A stretch of 8,219 nt of DNA from Deltaproteobacteria bacterium (GCA_019309815.1 JAFDFO010000229.1:1-8219), one strand, 5' to 3'; numbered from the stretch's first letter, positions 1-7,021 are shown. Numbers and translations are program-made. Notes: generated by a model not told the origin, from the sequence alone.

Positions 1-66
1 CAGAAAGAAGTCAGTGCCCTGGGTGAGGAAATGGCTGACTTTCTTGATTTCGATTTCGGCCTATGA
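1..66 (+). CDS. 3' end of a probable DUF898 (YjgN-like) membrane protein, partial
   Basis: Frame 1 is open from the window edge to a TGA at 64-66 and gives 21 residues ending in DFLDFDFGL. An acidic/hydrophobic tail of the type D-x-D-x-G-[LIF] is, as I remember it, typical of the C-terminus of DUF898/YjgN-family inner-membrane proteins. Genes of that family often sit directly before an M48 peptidase gene like the one that follows here. The stop codon overlaps the next start (ATGA at 63-66), which suggests translational coupling. Only the tail is visible, so no membrane segment can be checked. That a coding frame ends here is well supported by the overlap; the family name rests on a short tail plus synteny. 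Confidence 0.5.
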   Translation, partial: QKEVSALGEEMADFLDFDFGL

Positions 67-1097
67 TCTCTATTACAGGTCAATGGTACGACAGTAAGAC
101 CTCAGCCCAGGTGGGCGCCGTATGCCGCATCTACGACAATGGGGTCGTACAAGTCGAACGGCTTGAAGATGGCGCGTCCCTTGTATCACTGCCCCGCTTT
201 GACATCAAAGTCTCCCCCCGATTAGCCGATACTCCCCGCAGCCTCTACTTTTCCGGCGGAGAGAAATTCGAGACCCAAGATAACGACGCGGTTGACCGGG
301 TGATGAACCAGTTCAAGCGTCATTCGTGGTTGAGATTCGTCCATCTGATGGAGAGCCGCAAACGATACGCCCTGCTGGCTTTGGCCATCCTCCTCCTTTC
401 TTTATGGGGAGCTATGAAATATGGCGTTCCCGCAGCCGCCAAGCTTATCGCTTTTCGGCTTCCCCCCTCGGTCGACGACATAGCCAGCCGGCACACCCTT
501 GATATTCTGGACCGAACCTTGCTCCGTCCCTCAGAACTGGACGAAGCCACCCAGACGCGCATAGTGGATCGTTTTCAGCCCGTCATTAGAGATCACCCGG
601 GTTACAGGCTGAAAATACTATTCCGAAAGGGGAACCGTCTGGGCCCCAATGCCTTCGCCCTTCCTGACGGGACGATTATCTTCACAGACGAAATGGTGGC
701 CCTGTCAGAGCATGATGACGGACTCGCGGGCGTCCTGGCACATGAGATCGGCCATGTCGTTCACCGTCACGGCATGCGGACGGTTGTCCAGGACTCACTT
801 CTAGGTTTTGCCTTTCTTGCAATAACGGGAGATGCCTCCGGCTCATCTGAGCTGTTCCTGGCATTCCCTGTCTTGTTGACACAGCTCGCCTACTCCAGGG
901 AGTTCGAGCGCGAGGCAGACCGCTATGCGTTGAACTATCTCCGCTCCAGCGGCATACCGACGACCCATTTTGCTAAACTCATTCGACGCATCGACCAGAA
1001 AATGGTAGCCAAATCCGAAACGTCTGACGACAAATGGTTGGACTACCTGTCAACCCATCCCATGACCGAAGAGCGCCTCAAGGATTTCGAACAGTAG
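63..1097 (+). CDS. Membrane-anchored M48 family zinc metalloprotease
   Basis: Predicted zinc endopeptidase of the M48 (Ste24/HtpX/BepA-like) family, 344 aa. The zinc motif HEIGH lies at residues 227-231. The third ligand is expected in E-R-E-A-D at 282-286 (E282, with D286 completing ExxxD). A THPMTEER stretch close to the C-terminus matches the conserved His-Pro segment seen after the active site in BepA-like members. Residues 1-80 form a beta-rich N-terminal domain of the kind found before some M48 domains (DUF7092 type, from memory). One hydrophobic segment at about 102-121 should anchor the protein in the inner membrane, with the protease domain probably outside the cytoplasm. The ATG overlaps the preceding stop (ATGA) and has no obvious Shine-Dalgarno, so translation probably depends on coupling. 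The substrate is unknown; envelope protein quality control is an inference from the family. Confidence 0.9.
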   Translation: MISITGQWYDSKTSAQVGAVCRIYDNGVVQVERLEDGASLVSLPRFDIKVSPRLADTPRSLYFSGGEKFETQDNDAVDRVMNQFKRHSWLRFVHLMESRKRYALLALAILLLSLWGAMKYGVPAAAKLIAFRLPPSVDDIASRHTLDILDRTLLRPSELDEATQTRIVDRFQPVIRDHPGYRLKILFRKGNRLGPNAFALPDGTIIFTDEMVALSEHDDGLAGVLAHEIGHVVHRHGMRTVVQDSLLGFAFLAITGDASGSSELFLAFPVLLTQLAYSREFEREADRYALNYLRSSGIPTTHFAKLIRRIDQKMVAKSETSDDKWLDYLSTHPMTEERLKDFEQ

Positions 1098-1123
1098 AGA
1101 AAGGTAAAGGATTAGGCACGGCA

Positions 1124-2077
1124 ATGAAGTATCCTCTCAGAGCCATCTTCTTTTCTTTCTTGGTTTGGTCGGTCGCAACTTCTTCATCTCTCAGCGCGGA
1201 CACCCAATCTGCTAACGAGATACAGCGCCCTGCTTGTTGGGCCACGCCGATTCAGTTGAAGGGGGTTCCCAACCTTCACAAAATATCCGAAGATCTGTAC
1301 CGAAGTGCCCAACCAACTGCGGAAGGAATGAGAAATCTGAAGATGATGGGAATTGAAACTGTCGCAAACCTGAGGTCATTCCATTCCGATCGGGACGAAA
1401 TCGGAGAAACAGGATTGGCATACGAGCACATCTATGTGAAGGCATGGCACCCCGAAGAGGAAGAAATCGTCAGATTTCTTCAGATCGCTACCAATCCGAA
1501 AAGAACGCCTGTGCTTGTGCACTGTCTGCACGGTGCGGACCGCACAGGAACCATGTCTGCAATCTATAGGATTGCCGTCCAGGGCTGGACAAAGGATGAA
1601 GCAATCAAAGAAATGACAGGGGGTGGGTTTGGGTTTCACGAGGTATTCAAGAACCTTGTCCCCTGGATTCAGGAACTCGACATCGAGAAAATAAGGAACG
1701 AGGCGGGGATAAAAAAGGAAAAACCATCATACGAAAATACCTTTGACTATCTTGAAAAGACTTGTCGTCTATGGGGTGTGGCAGCGGTCAGCCTGAACGA
1801 GGACAACTCCATTACCCTCGAAGACGAAAAAACCTCTGGTTATGGATATGGACTCATGATGTTTGATTTCAAACACAACGTGGTAGACGCTGTGACAATC
1901 AGGCAGGGACAGTCTTGTTCTCTTGCTGACGGCCGTCATGTGTTCTTGAAGTATGAACTCGAAAAAGTTGAAGATGGCAACCTCACGTTTGTTGTTACAG
2001 ACAAGTTCGATGCAAGGAGTTTTGGTAACGGAGTCAAGGAGGAAAAGAAGACGATGATCATTTCACCATACAGGTAA
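1124..2077 (+). CDS. Exported dual-specificity/tyrosine-type protein phosphatase with an unassigned C-terminal domain
   Basis: A 317-aa protein with a cysteine phosphatase signature HCLHGADRTG. C134 is the nucleophile and R140 the phosphate-binding arginine of CX5R. The upstream segments LYRSAQPT, GIETVANLRS and KAWHPEEEE fit the DSP/PTPase-like family known from bacteria. The frame stays open back to 1034 inside the protease gene, but the ATG at 1124 is chosen because it begins a clear signal peptide: K2/R6, a hydrophobic core at about 7-18, and a likely cleavage after SLSA at residue 25. Purine-rich AAAGG lies somewhat far upstream. The enzyme therefore probably acts in the periplasm. After the phosphatase domain (about 30-190), residues 200-317 form a second region I do not recognise, with likely beta strands and three cysteines in the mature protein besides C134. 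The substrate is unknown; phosphoprotein, inositol phosphate or phospholipid are all possible. The gene starts 26 bases after the protease stop. Confidence 0.85.
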   Translation: MKYPLRAIFFSFLVWSVATSSSLSADTQSANEIQRPACWATPIQLKGVPNLHKISEDLYRSAQPTAEGMRNLKMMGIETVANLRSFHSDRDEIGETGLAYEHIYVKAWHPEEEEIVRFLQIATNPKRTPVLVHCLHGADRTGTMSAIYRIAVQGWTKDEAIKEMTGGGFGFHEVFKNLVPWIQELDIEKIRNEAGIKKEKPSYENTFDYLEKTCRLWGVAAVSLNEDNSITLEDEKTSGYGYGLMMFDFKHNVVDAVTIRQGQSCSLADGRHVFLKYELEKVEDGNLTFVVTDKFDARSFGNGVKEEKKTMIISPYR

Positions 2078-2109
2078 GAAGGGAAATTTCAGATTATAGG
2101 ATTAAGAGG

Positions 2110-2619
2110 ATGAATATTCGCGAAGAACAATCAGGGGATGTCCCGGAAATCCGCAAGGTGCATGAAGAAGCTTTTGGACAACCTCAAGAGGCCGATATCG
2201 TTGACAAGCTGCAACGCAACTGCAATGACCTGCTTTCCCTGGTGGCCGTCACAGAGAATAAAATTATCGGCCACATTCTTTTTAGTCCCCTCGAAATCAA
2301 GAGTAAAGAAAGGACCGTTCAGGGAATGGGCCTGGCACCAATGGCAGTACTGCCGGAATACCAGCGACAGGGGATTGGGGCAGGCCTGGTCAGGGAGGGA
2401 ATCACAAGATTAAAAAGCCAGGGCTGTCCATTCGTGATCGTTCTTGGACACGTTGAATACTACCCTCGATTTGGCTTTGAGCCTGCGAGTCGCTACCGCA
2501 TCCAAAGCGAGTGGGAAGTGCCCGATGACGCCTTCATGATATTGATGCTCAATCAGTCAGAAATGCGGGGCGTCTCGGGACTGGCCAGGTACAGGCCGGA
2601 ATTCGGTAGCCGGCCGTAA
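2110..2619 (+). CDS. GNAT family N-acetyltransferase, YhbS-like
   Basis: A complete 169-aa single-domain acetyltransferase that would transfer an acetyl group from acetyl-CoA to an unknown small molecule or protein. The acetyl-CoA pyrophosphate loop is visible as YQRQGIGAGL (residues 84-93; Q85, G88 and G90 fit [QR]xxGx[GA]), preceded by the beta-4 strand GLAPMAVLPE. The segment VLGHVEYYPRFGFEPA (111-126) is the C-terminal signature I associate with the YhbS/COG3153 group. The N-terminus MNIREEQSGDVPEI is typical of GNAT strand 1 and helix 1, which supports the ATG at 2110. An AGGA lies 8 bases upstream and a further AGAGG touches the start codon. The gap to the phosphatase stop is 32 bases, so co-transcription is likely. 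No substrate can be deduced from the neighbours. Confidence 0.9.
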   Translation: MNIREEQSGDVPEIRKVHEEAFGQPQEADIVDKLQRNCNDLLSLVAVTENKIIGHILFSPLEIKSKERTVQGMGLAPMAVLPEYQRQGIGAGLVREGITRLKSQGCPFVIVLGHVEYYPRFGFEPASRYRIQSEWEVPDDAFMILMLNQSEMRGVSGLARYRPEFGSRP

Positions 2620-2632
2620 GGCTCAAAGAGCC
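2620..2632. other. Short hairpin abutting the GNAT stop codon
   Basis: GGCTC-AAA-GAGCC is a perfect 5-bp stem with a 3-base loop that begins on the base after the TAA. It is GC-rich but is not followed by a T run, so it is not a textbook intrinsic terminator. It could protect the 3' end of the mRNA or act together with the larger palindrome that starts immediately downstream. Confidence 0.5.
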
Positions 2633-2709
2633 GGAGTGGTGGAGTGATGGAGTAATGGAGTAATGAGAAAGAAGCCCAACACTCCAGTACTCCAGTACTC
2701 CAATACTCC
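2633..2709. repeat. Periodic GGAGT/ACTCC palindrome between convergent genes
   Basis: The left arm holds GGAGT at 2633, 2641, 2649 and 2657. The right arm holds ACTCC at 2681, 2689, 2697 and 2705. Both arms have an exact 8-base period. When the arms fold on each other (2633-2661 with 2681-2709, loop 2662-2680) all four 5-bp blocks pair. The 3-base spacers (GGT, GAT, AAT against AGT, AGT, AAT) pair only at one base each. The result is a long imperfect hairpin between the ends of two converging genes, a position where it could stop or stabilise both transcripts. Simple repeats of this style recur between genes in some Desulfobacterota genomes, as far as I remember. Slippage expansion of a GGAGTNNT unit is an alternative origin. 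Confidence 0.8.
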
Positions 2710-2764
2710 TGCCGAATTCAGCATTCACGGCAAGAAAACCTTATTGACGTTTTTTGGACGGGTT

Positions 2765-5728
2765 TTAGGCGCTTGACCCTCCCCCCAGATACTGCTCAAT
2801 ATCCACCTCATCCATCTGCTCCTGCTTCAAAAAATGCTTGGCGTATTGCATGTAGACACCTGAGGTCAGGAAGAGTTCAAAGAGTTCCGGATCGATGTGG
2901 TTGTCCTTTTTCATGAAGCTCATGATGCGGACGGCTTCGCTGAGCGTCTTGCCCTTTTTGTACGGCCGATCCGCTGCGGTGAGTGCTTCGAAGATATCGG
3001 CAATGGCCATCATCCGTGCCGTCAGCGGCATGTCATCCCGGGTCAAACGTCTCGGATATCCGGTACCGTCCATCTTTTCGTGGTGGCCACCCGCAATTAC
3101 AGGCACATTGCGCAGATGTTTGGGGTACGGCAGCTTCTCCAGCATGATGATCGTCTGAACGATGTGGTCGTTGATCTTGTAGCGTTCTTCGGCCGTGAGC
3201 GTGCCGCGTTCAACGGATAGGTTGTATATCTCGTCCCGATTGTACAAATCCTGCGGGACCTGCATCCTGAAGCCCCAAGGATTGTCTGCCGGCATGTGGT
3301 CCGCCTTCCCCCGTTGGATAATGTGTTCCTCCTTCTTGGCCAGGACTTTTTCCTCCACCGGCAGTTCGGGGGCCGGTTTCCTTTCCTTGCGCACCTTCTC
3401 CTCCCACGAGATTCCTATCCGGTCGTCGAGGGTGCGCATCCAGGTCTGTTTAGCGATCTCGCGCAGCCGCTCCATGCGTTCGGAACTCATGAATTCGCCA
3501 CCTTCGTTGCACTCGGCCACAAAGGCGAAGTCTTCGTCAAGCTGGCGCCACTCGCTTTCCAGTTGCTGACCAAGGGCATCACGATCCCCGCCGTCGCCCA
3601 CCGCCTGCCAATAGCGGAGCCCTGCGTCGCGCTTGAGCACCTCGAAGCGCATACGCACCTCGTGAATACGGTCATAGATGGTCTCCAGCTTGGTAGCTTT
3701 GTCCACAACGTATTCAGGCGTCGTGACCTTGCCGCAGTCGTGCAACCAGCCGGCGATGTGCAGGGCCTCCCACTCCTCTTCGCTGAGGTCAAAGTCCTTA
3801 AAGGGAGCCGCCTGGCTTTCGCAGGCCGCACGGGCCAGCATCTTGGTGAGATGCGGAACGCGCTGGCAGTGCGCCCCCGTATAGGGCGACTTGGCATCGA
3901 TAGCCCCGGCGATGAGCTTGATGAATGACTCCAGCATGGCTTTCTGCATCTTCAGGAGTTGGTGGGTTTCCATGGAGACAGCCGCAAAACCGGAAATTGC
4001 TTCCACGAAGGCGATGTGTTCCCGCCCCAACTCGGCTTCCTCTGTGTCCTCTTTTGCTACGAACAGCAAGCAAAGGCACCCGGTAACCTCACCCTGCCGA
4101 TTGTGCAGCGGCAGCCCTATTACACGGATCAGTGGCGAGGCCAAAGCATCGAAGACGGCGGCAAACTGGTCCCCTTCGTCTCGCTCAAGCGTAAATACAG
4201 CAGTCTTGTCTTCACGCACCACCTCCACCACTGCGTTGCTGACCTCGTTCGTATCCAGCCGAAATGTTGGCAATGCCGACGTCTTGGTCTTAGCGCCCAA
4301 CTCGACTGTGCGAATACAGCCCGGCCGAAGCTCGACCTCGTCGTCGCTTACCAGATACACGAAGGCCGCATCCGCTTCACTGGCCTGCATGGTTTCTTCG
4401 GTAACACGACCCAGCAGGCGATCAAAGTCCTGTTCGCCGGCAAGAGACGTAATCAGAATCAGAAAGCGGCTGATTGTGCCCTTCATGACATCCATGGAGA
4501 CGGCCAGGTCGTCAATCTCCTTTACAAACGAGGTTGTATGGATCGGTTCGCTGAAATCAAAGTTGCGAATCACGTCGGTCTCGCCGGCCAGACGACGCAG
4601 AGGGATAGAGATTCGCCTGGCAACCAGCCAAGTAATCGGTATGGCGATAATAATGATGGCAATTGTGATCAGCCCGGACTTGTGTATGATGGCCACAGCC
4701 TCCGATAGGAGTTCATCCTCCGGTGTAGCCATGGCCAGATAGATCTGCGTGTCCGCTATCTTTATGGCCTTACGGATGGCCCCTACCCATTGCCGCTCGT
4801 CGTAACGAAAGCTGAACTGACCCGTCTTTAACCCGGTCACACGGGCCATTTCCGATAGCACCGGACTTCCTAGGTCATCGATACCTGCCATCTCCGCCTT
4901 GTCTTTCTCATCGATATCCTTTACCAGCCGCTCCGCTTTCCCGTACGCAAGTACCTTGCCGTTCCCACTGACCATGACGATTTCGGACGACGGCCATAAC
5001 TTGTTGCCCTTCAAAGTGTTAGACAACTGCTGCAGCGTAATATCAGCGGCAACGACACTCGCCTTGTCCGGTGACCTCCGCGCCACGGTGACGCCCACTT
5101 TCTGAATGGTATAGTACAGGTATGGTGCCGAGGTAACAAATTGGCTGCTTTCCATGGCGCGCTTGTACCACGGCCTTTCCCGCGGATCGAATTCGCTCTC
5201 CCCCTCGTTACGTCGTTCAAGCTCCCTGAGTTCGCCGTCCAAGTATATCCGGAGCCCGGACCGGGTGCCTGTGCTGTCAAAACCGCTTTCGATGGCAACA
5301 AACATGGCGCCCTCTGGAGAATCATAGAACTCGCGCATCAAAGGGGACTTCAAGGGGCGGAGGATGAAAAAGTCTCCGGTGCCGTAACCAATGTAGATGG
5401 CCGACAACTCAGGCTGACGATTCAACGCCTCTCGAAAAACCGGAAGCGCTTTCAGACGCTCCTCCAGGGTGCCCACCTGCATGATTCCTGCCACGGAAAT
5501 CAGGTCAACGGTGCTGACGACAGGGGCGTAGGTGCCCCTGAAGTCGGCCCTGACTTCGCGGGTAATCCAGTCGATCAGTTCTTGAGAAGTCGACAGGAGA
5601 AGCTGTTTGTTCTTGCGGAAGTTGTACCAACCGAGAATCACGCCCACCAGTGTAATCAGGATGATGAAGAGGGTCGCAATCTGGATGTGCAGCGGATATC
5701 GCCCACGCCTTTTACTCTTGGAAGTCAT
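2765..5728 (-). CDS. Transmembrane Cache-HAMP-GAF-HD-GYP receptor, predicted c-di-GMP phosphodiesterase
   Basis: A 987-aa membrane signalling protein. The ATG at 5728 is chosen over the in-frame ATG at 5746 because GGAGGAGA sits 6-7 bases before it and the upstream start would overlap that site. Order: TM1 about 18-34; an extracytoplasmic Cache-like sensor about 35-345 with DPRERPWY at 181-188; TM2 about 350-371; HAMP to about 419; GAF about 432-589; then HD-GYP. Catalytic residues are present: H620 in YTGAHCQRV, H663-D664 in LHDCGK, H855 in INDHI, H882-H883 in HHEKMDGTGYP and D911 in ADIFEALTAADRPYK. HD-GYP enzymes hydrolyse c-di-GMP to pGpG or GMP, so ligand binding outside probably controls c-di-GMP inside. 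About 160 residues (684-843) are inserted between the HD and GYP halves, rich in charged and Trp residues. The gene stands alone on its strand with its own promoter candidate. Confidence 0.93.
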   Translation of the reverse strand: MTSKSKRRGRYPLHIQIATLFIILITLVGVILGWYNFRKNKQLLLSTSQELIDWITREVRADFRGTYAPVVSTVDLISVAGIMQVGTLEERLKALPVFREALNRQPELSAIYIGYGTGDFFILRPLKSPLMREFYDSPEGAMFVAIESGFDSTGTRSGLRIYLDGELRELERRNEGESEFDPRERPWYKRAMESSQFVTSAPYLYYTIQKVGVTVARRSPDKASVVAADITLQQLSNTLKGNKLWPSSEIVMVSGNGKVLAYGKAERLVKDIDEKDKAEMAGIDDLGSPVLSEMARVTGLKTGQFSFRYDERQWVGAIRKAIKIADTQIYLAMATPEDELLSEAVAIIHKSGLITIAIIIIAIPITWLVARRISIPLRRLAGETDVIRNFDFSEPIHTTSFVKEIDDLAVSMDVMKGTISRFLILITSLAGEQDFDRLLGRVTEETMQASEADAAFVYLVSDDEVELRPGCIRTVELGAKTKTSALPTFRLDTNEVSNAVVEVVREDKTAVFTLERDEGDQFAAVFDALASPLIRVIGLPLHNRQGEVTGCLCLLFVAKEDTEEAELGREHIAFVEAISGFAAVSMETHQLLKMQKAMLESFIKLIAGAIDAKSPYTGAHCQRVPHLTKMLARAACESQAAPFKDFDLSEEEWEALHIAGWLHDCGKVTTPEYVVDKATKLETIYDRIHEVRMRFEVLKRDAGLRYWQAVGDGGDRDALGQQLESEWRQLDEDFAFVAECNEGGEFMSSERMERLREIAKQTWMRTLDDRIGISWEEKVRKERKPAPELPVEEKVLAKKEEHIIQRGKADHMPADNPWGFRMQVPQDLYNRDEIYNLSVERGTLTAEERYKINDHIVQTIIMLEKLPYPKHLRNVPVIAGGHHEKMDGTGYPRRLTRDDMPLTARMMAIADIFEALTAADRPYKKGKTLSEAVRIMSFMKKDNHIDPELFELFLTSGVYMQYAKHFLKQEQMDEVDIEQYLGGGSSA

Positions 5729-5734
5729 GATGAA

Positions 5735-5742
5735 TCTCCTCC
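5735..5742 (-). promoter_or_regulatory. Strong ribosome binding site that sets the HD-GYP gene start
   Basis: Read on the minus strand the site is GGAGGAGA, followed by 6 bases and the ATG at 5728. It lies inside the 18 bases between the two possible ATG codons, so it supports the shorter protein beginning MTSKSKRRGR, whose basic N-terminus before TM1 is also typical of an inside-facing start. Confidence 0.8.
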
Positions 5743-5782
5743 ACATGGGACGTACTGGGAATTGATGCTGATGAAAGAGTTT

Positions 5783-5810
5783 GTTATCCTTCGGGTCGCT
5801 CGCTTGTCAA
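5783..5810 (-). promoter_or_regulatory. Sigma70-type promoter candidate for the HD-GYP receptor gene
   Basis: On the minus strand a perfect -35 TTGACA (5810-5805) is followed by a 16-base spacer and GATAAC (5788-5783), which matches 4 of 6 positions of the -10 consensus. Transcription would begin near 5776, giving a leader of roughly 48 bases before the ATG at 5728. This is a sequence match only. Confidence 0.5.
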
Positions 5811-5854
5811 GGTGAAAACCTGACGGAACCAGCCAGGATAACCTGCTGCCTCCC

Positions 5855-5884
5855 TTGACAGATACGCGCCCAAGCGTTTAGCAT
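5855..5884 (+). promoter_or_regulatory. Sigma70-type promoter candidate for the unknown gene at 5922
   Basis: A perfect TTGACA (5855-5860), an 18-base spacer and TAGCAT (5879-5884, 4 of 6 consensus positions) would start transcription near 5891, about 30 bases before the ATG at 5922. It is divergent from the minus-strand candidate. The two -35 boxes are part of an 8-bp inverted repeat, TGTCAAGG at 5805-5812 and CCTTGACA at 5853-5860. Confidence 0.5.
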
Positions 5885-5921
5885 TACATATTCTCAGACA
5901 CATACCAATGAGCGTGACAAC

Positions 5922-6752
5922 ATGATACCTGCTCCTCTTGAAAATAAGCAAGAAATTACCAGCCGTTTGGACCAACTTGAGTCCGATTACAGACGGGGTG
6001 AGGTTCGTGGAACCTTGATCGCCCATCCGGTCTTGATCATTTCCTTTGCTGTGCCTGCAACACTATTGATAGCCTTCATGAACCTGGTGTTAGTGCCGCG
6101 TCTCGGAGAAGGGGTTGGCCTTCTGATGGGGCTTTTGTTGTTCGTCCTGCTGATGTCCTTCCGTTCCAGCAGCAAAACTTCTGTCGTCAGTGCTTTTGAT
6201 GAAGCCTTTCCTGCTGATAACGGAGAAGATCGGGAAATGGCTTTGAATATCCTTGATCAAAGGTTTCAAAAATACTCTATTGCAAAGGTAATTCTTGGTT
6301 CGCCAACCGGACTCGATTTAGAAACATTTAGAGAGCTAATCGCGACAACAGGGGAAGAGCCTGTTGAAGAAGAATTCCCATTTCAGTGCGATCCAAGCCT
6401 CCTGCAAGCAGATACCATCAAAGCCTTGACGCATTACGGAAACCAGCTTCAGGCGTTAGCTGCCGGAGAATCTAATCCTGAAACGGATGCACAGGAACAT
6501 TTTGTTAAAGTGCATAAAACAGAGGAAGATCCGTATACTCAGCCTGAAAGGATTTGGCGAACCTATCAGGAGGCAATCAGGTGGCAGTCGTACATAGATT
6601 CAATGGATGATCCGACTTTGTCGGAGTATTTGAGATCATATCCTTACGTGGATGAAAAATCTCAATATGTACACCGTAGAGTGAAGGAAACAGAACCGGA
6701 ACCTGTAGTGGAAGACGGATTGGAATCAGAGTCCGAACTGTCAGAAGAATAG
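5922..6752 (+). CDS. Hypothetical two-TM protein with long cytoplasmic-type C-terminal region
   Basis: A 276-aa protein I do not recognise. Residues 1-34 are polar, with a helix-like stretch rich in E, R and Q (10-28). Two adjacent hydrophobic segments follow at about 35-58 and 63-80, separated by a tight PRLGEG turn, so the chain probably makes a hairpin through the membrane with both ends in the cytoplasm. After RSSSKTS the remaining 190 residues are soluble and mostly helical in character, ending in a strongly acidic tail (256-276, mainly E, S, D and P). No catalytic motif is visible. No strong Shine-Dalgarno precedes the ATG at 5922, but a promoter candidate ends about 38 bases upstream, and the region before it holds no other in-frame start that explains the signal better. 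The gene looks more AT-rich than the HD-GYP gene beside it. It could be a scaffold or regulator of a membrane process; that is a guess. Confidence 0.75.
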   Translation: MIPAPLENKQEITSRLDQLESDYRRGEVRGTLIAHPVLIISFAVPATLLIAFMNLVLVPRLGEGVGLLMGLLLFVLLMSFRSSSKTSVVSAFDEAFPADNGEDREMALNILDQRFQKYSIAKVILGSPTGLDLETFRELIATTGEEPVEEEFPFQCDPSLLQADTIKALTHYGNQLQALAAGESNPETDAQEHFVKVHKTEEDPYTQPERIWRTYQEAIRWQSYIDSMDDPTLSEYLRSYPYVDEKSQYVHRRVKETEPEPVVEDGLESESELSEE

Positions 6753-6771
6753 AAACCACTTAGGTCTTACA

Positions 6772-6969
6772 TTGGAGAAACATACAAATCCAACTTGGGA
6801 ATACTTCAAATCTATCATCTTTGTCATTTTGCTGGTTGAACTATTCCTCTTTCTCACAGCAATGACCTTCGGCCGGAAAAGGATAAAACGGATGATTCCG
6901 ACTTTCGTCATTGCCAATGAATTTGAAGAAGTGATCAAAGCGAAAGAGATGGAAGCGAAACGGAAATAG
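6772..6969 (+). CDS. Small single-TM hypothetical protein, TTG start
   Basis: A 65-aa frame with one hydrophobic segment at about residues 14-32, followed by a basic stretch (FGRKRIKR) and a highly charged helical C-terminus (EFEEVIKAKEMEAKRK). The positive-inside pattern predicts the C-terminus in the cytoplasm. The only usable start is TTG at 6772: the first in-frame ATG is at residue 31, inside the TM segment, and the frame is closed by a TAG at 6706-6708. A weak TTAGG lies 7 bases upstream. It begins 19 bases after the stop of the two-TM protein and runs the same way, so the two are probably one transcript. A minus-strand frame covers the same bases (6741-7004) but shows no start signal or family pattern. 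No function is proposed. Real coding is plausible from the TM/charge layout, not proven. Confidence 0.45.
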   Translation: MEKHTNPTWEYFKSIIFVILLVELFLFLTAMTFGRKRIKRMIPTFVIANEFEEVIKAKEMEAKRK

Positions 6970-7021
6970 AATCGGGGCCAATGCTCGTAGTTTCTGCATT
7001 GCATACTGAGGGTGTCTGCTT

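Noticed and set aside
1034..1123. Extended start of the phosphatase gene inside the protease gene
   Set aside because: The extra 30 residues have no family character and would bury the signal peptide that begins at ATG 1124.
2633..2709. CRISPR-like array
   Set aside because: The units are only 8 bases long, have no spacers of usual size, and the second half is inverted.
2735..2766. Intrinsic terminator at the TTTTTT run near 2750
   Set aside because: No stable GC-rich stem directly precedes the T run on the plus strand. The nearby GCCG/CGGC hairpin at 2711-2731 has a bulge and lacks a T run on either strand, and the AAAACC/GGTTTT pairing is weak.
3296..4742. Long plus-strand open frames opposite the HD-GYP gene (for example 3296-3928, 3891-4742, 3959-4708, and also 5141-5815)
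   Set aside because: They lie antisense to a protein with complete, ordered domains and catalytic motifs. Their translations show no family pattern and no ribosome binding sites. They are codon-bias shadows.
5729..5746. Upstream ATG at 5746 for the HD-GYP gene
   Set aside because: The GGAGGAGA ribosome binding site lies within these 18 bases and is spaced for the ATG at 5728.
6980..7000. Hairpin AATGC/GCATT before the AlkD gene
   Set aside because: Five AT-rich base pairs with an 11-base loop and no T run is within chance expectation.
6741..7004. Minus-strand 87-aa frame opposite the small TM protein
   Set aside because: It runs antisense to the likely transcript and shows no start signal or recognisable family. 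The plus-strand frame has a better membrane/charge pattern.
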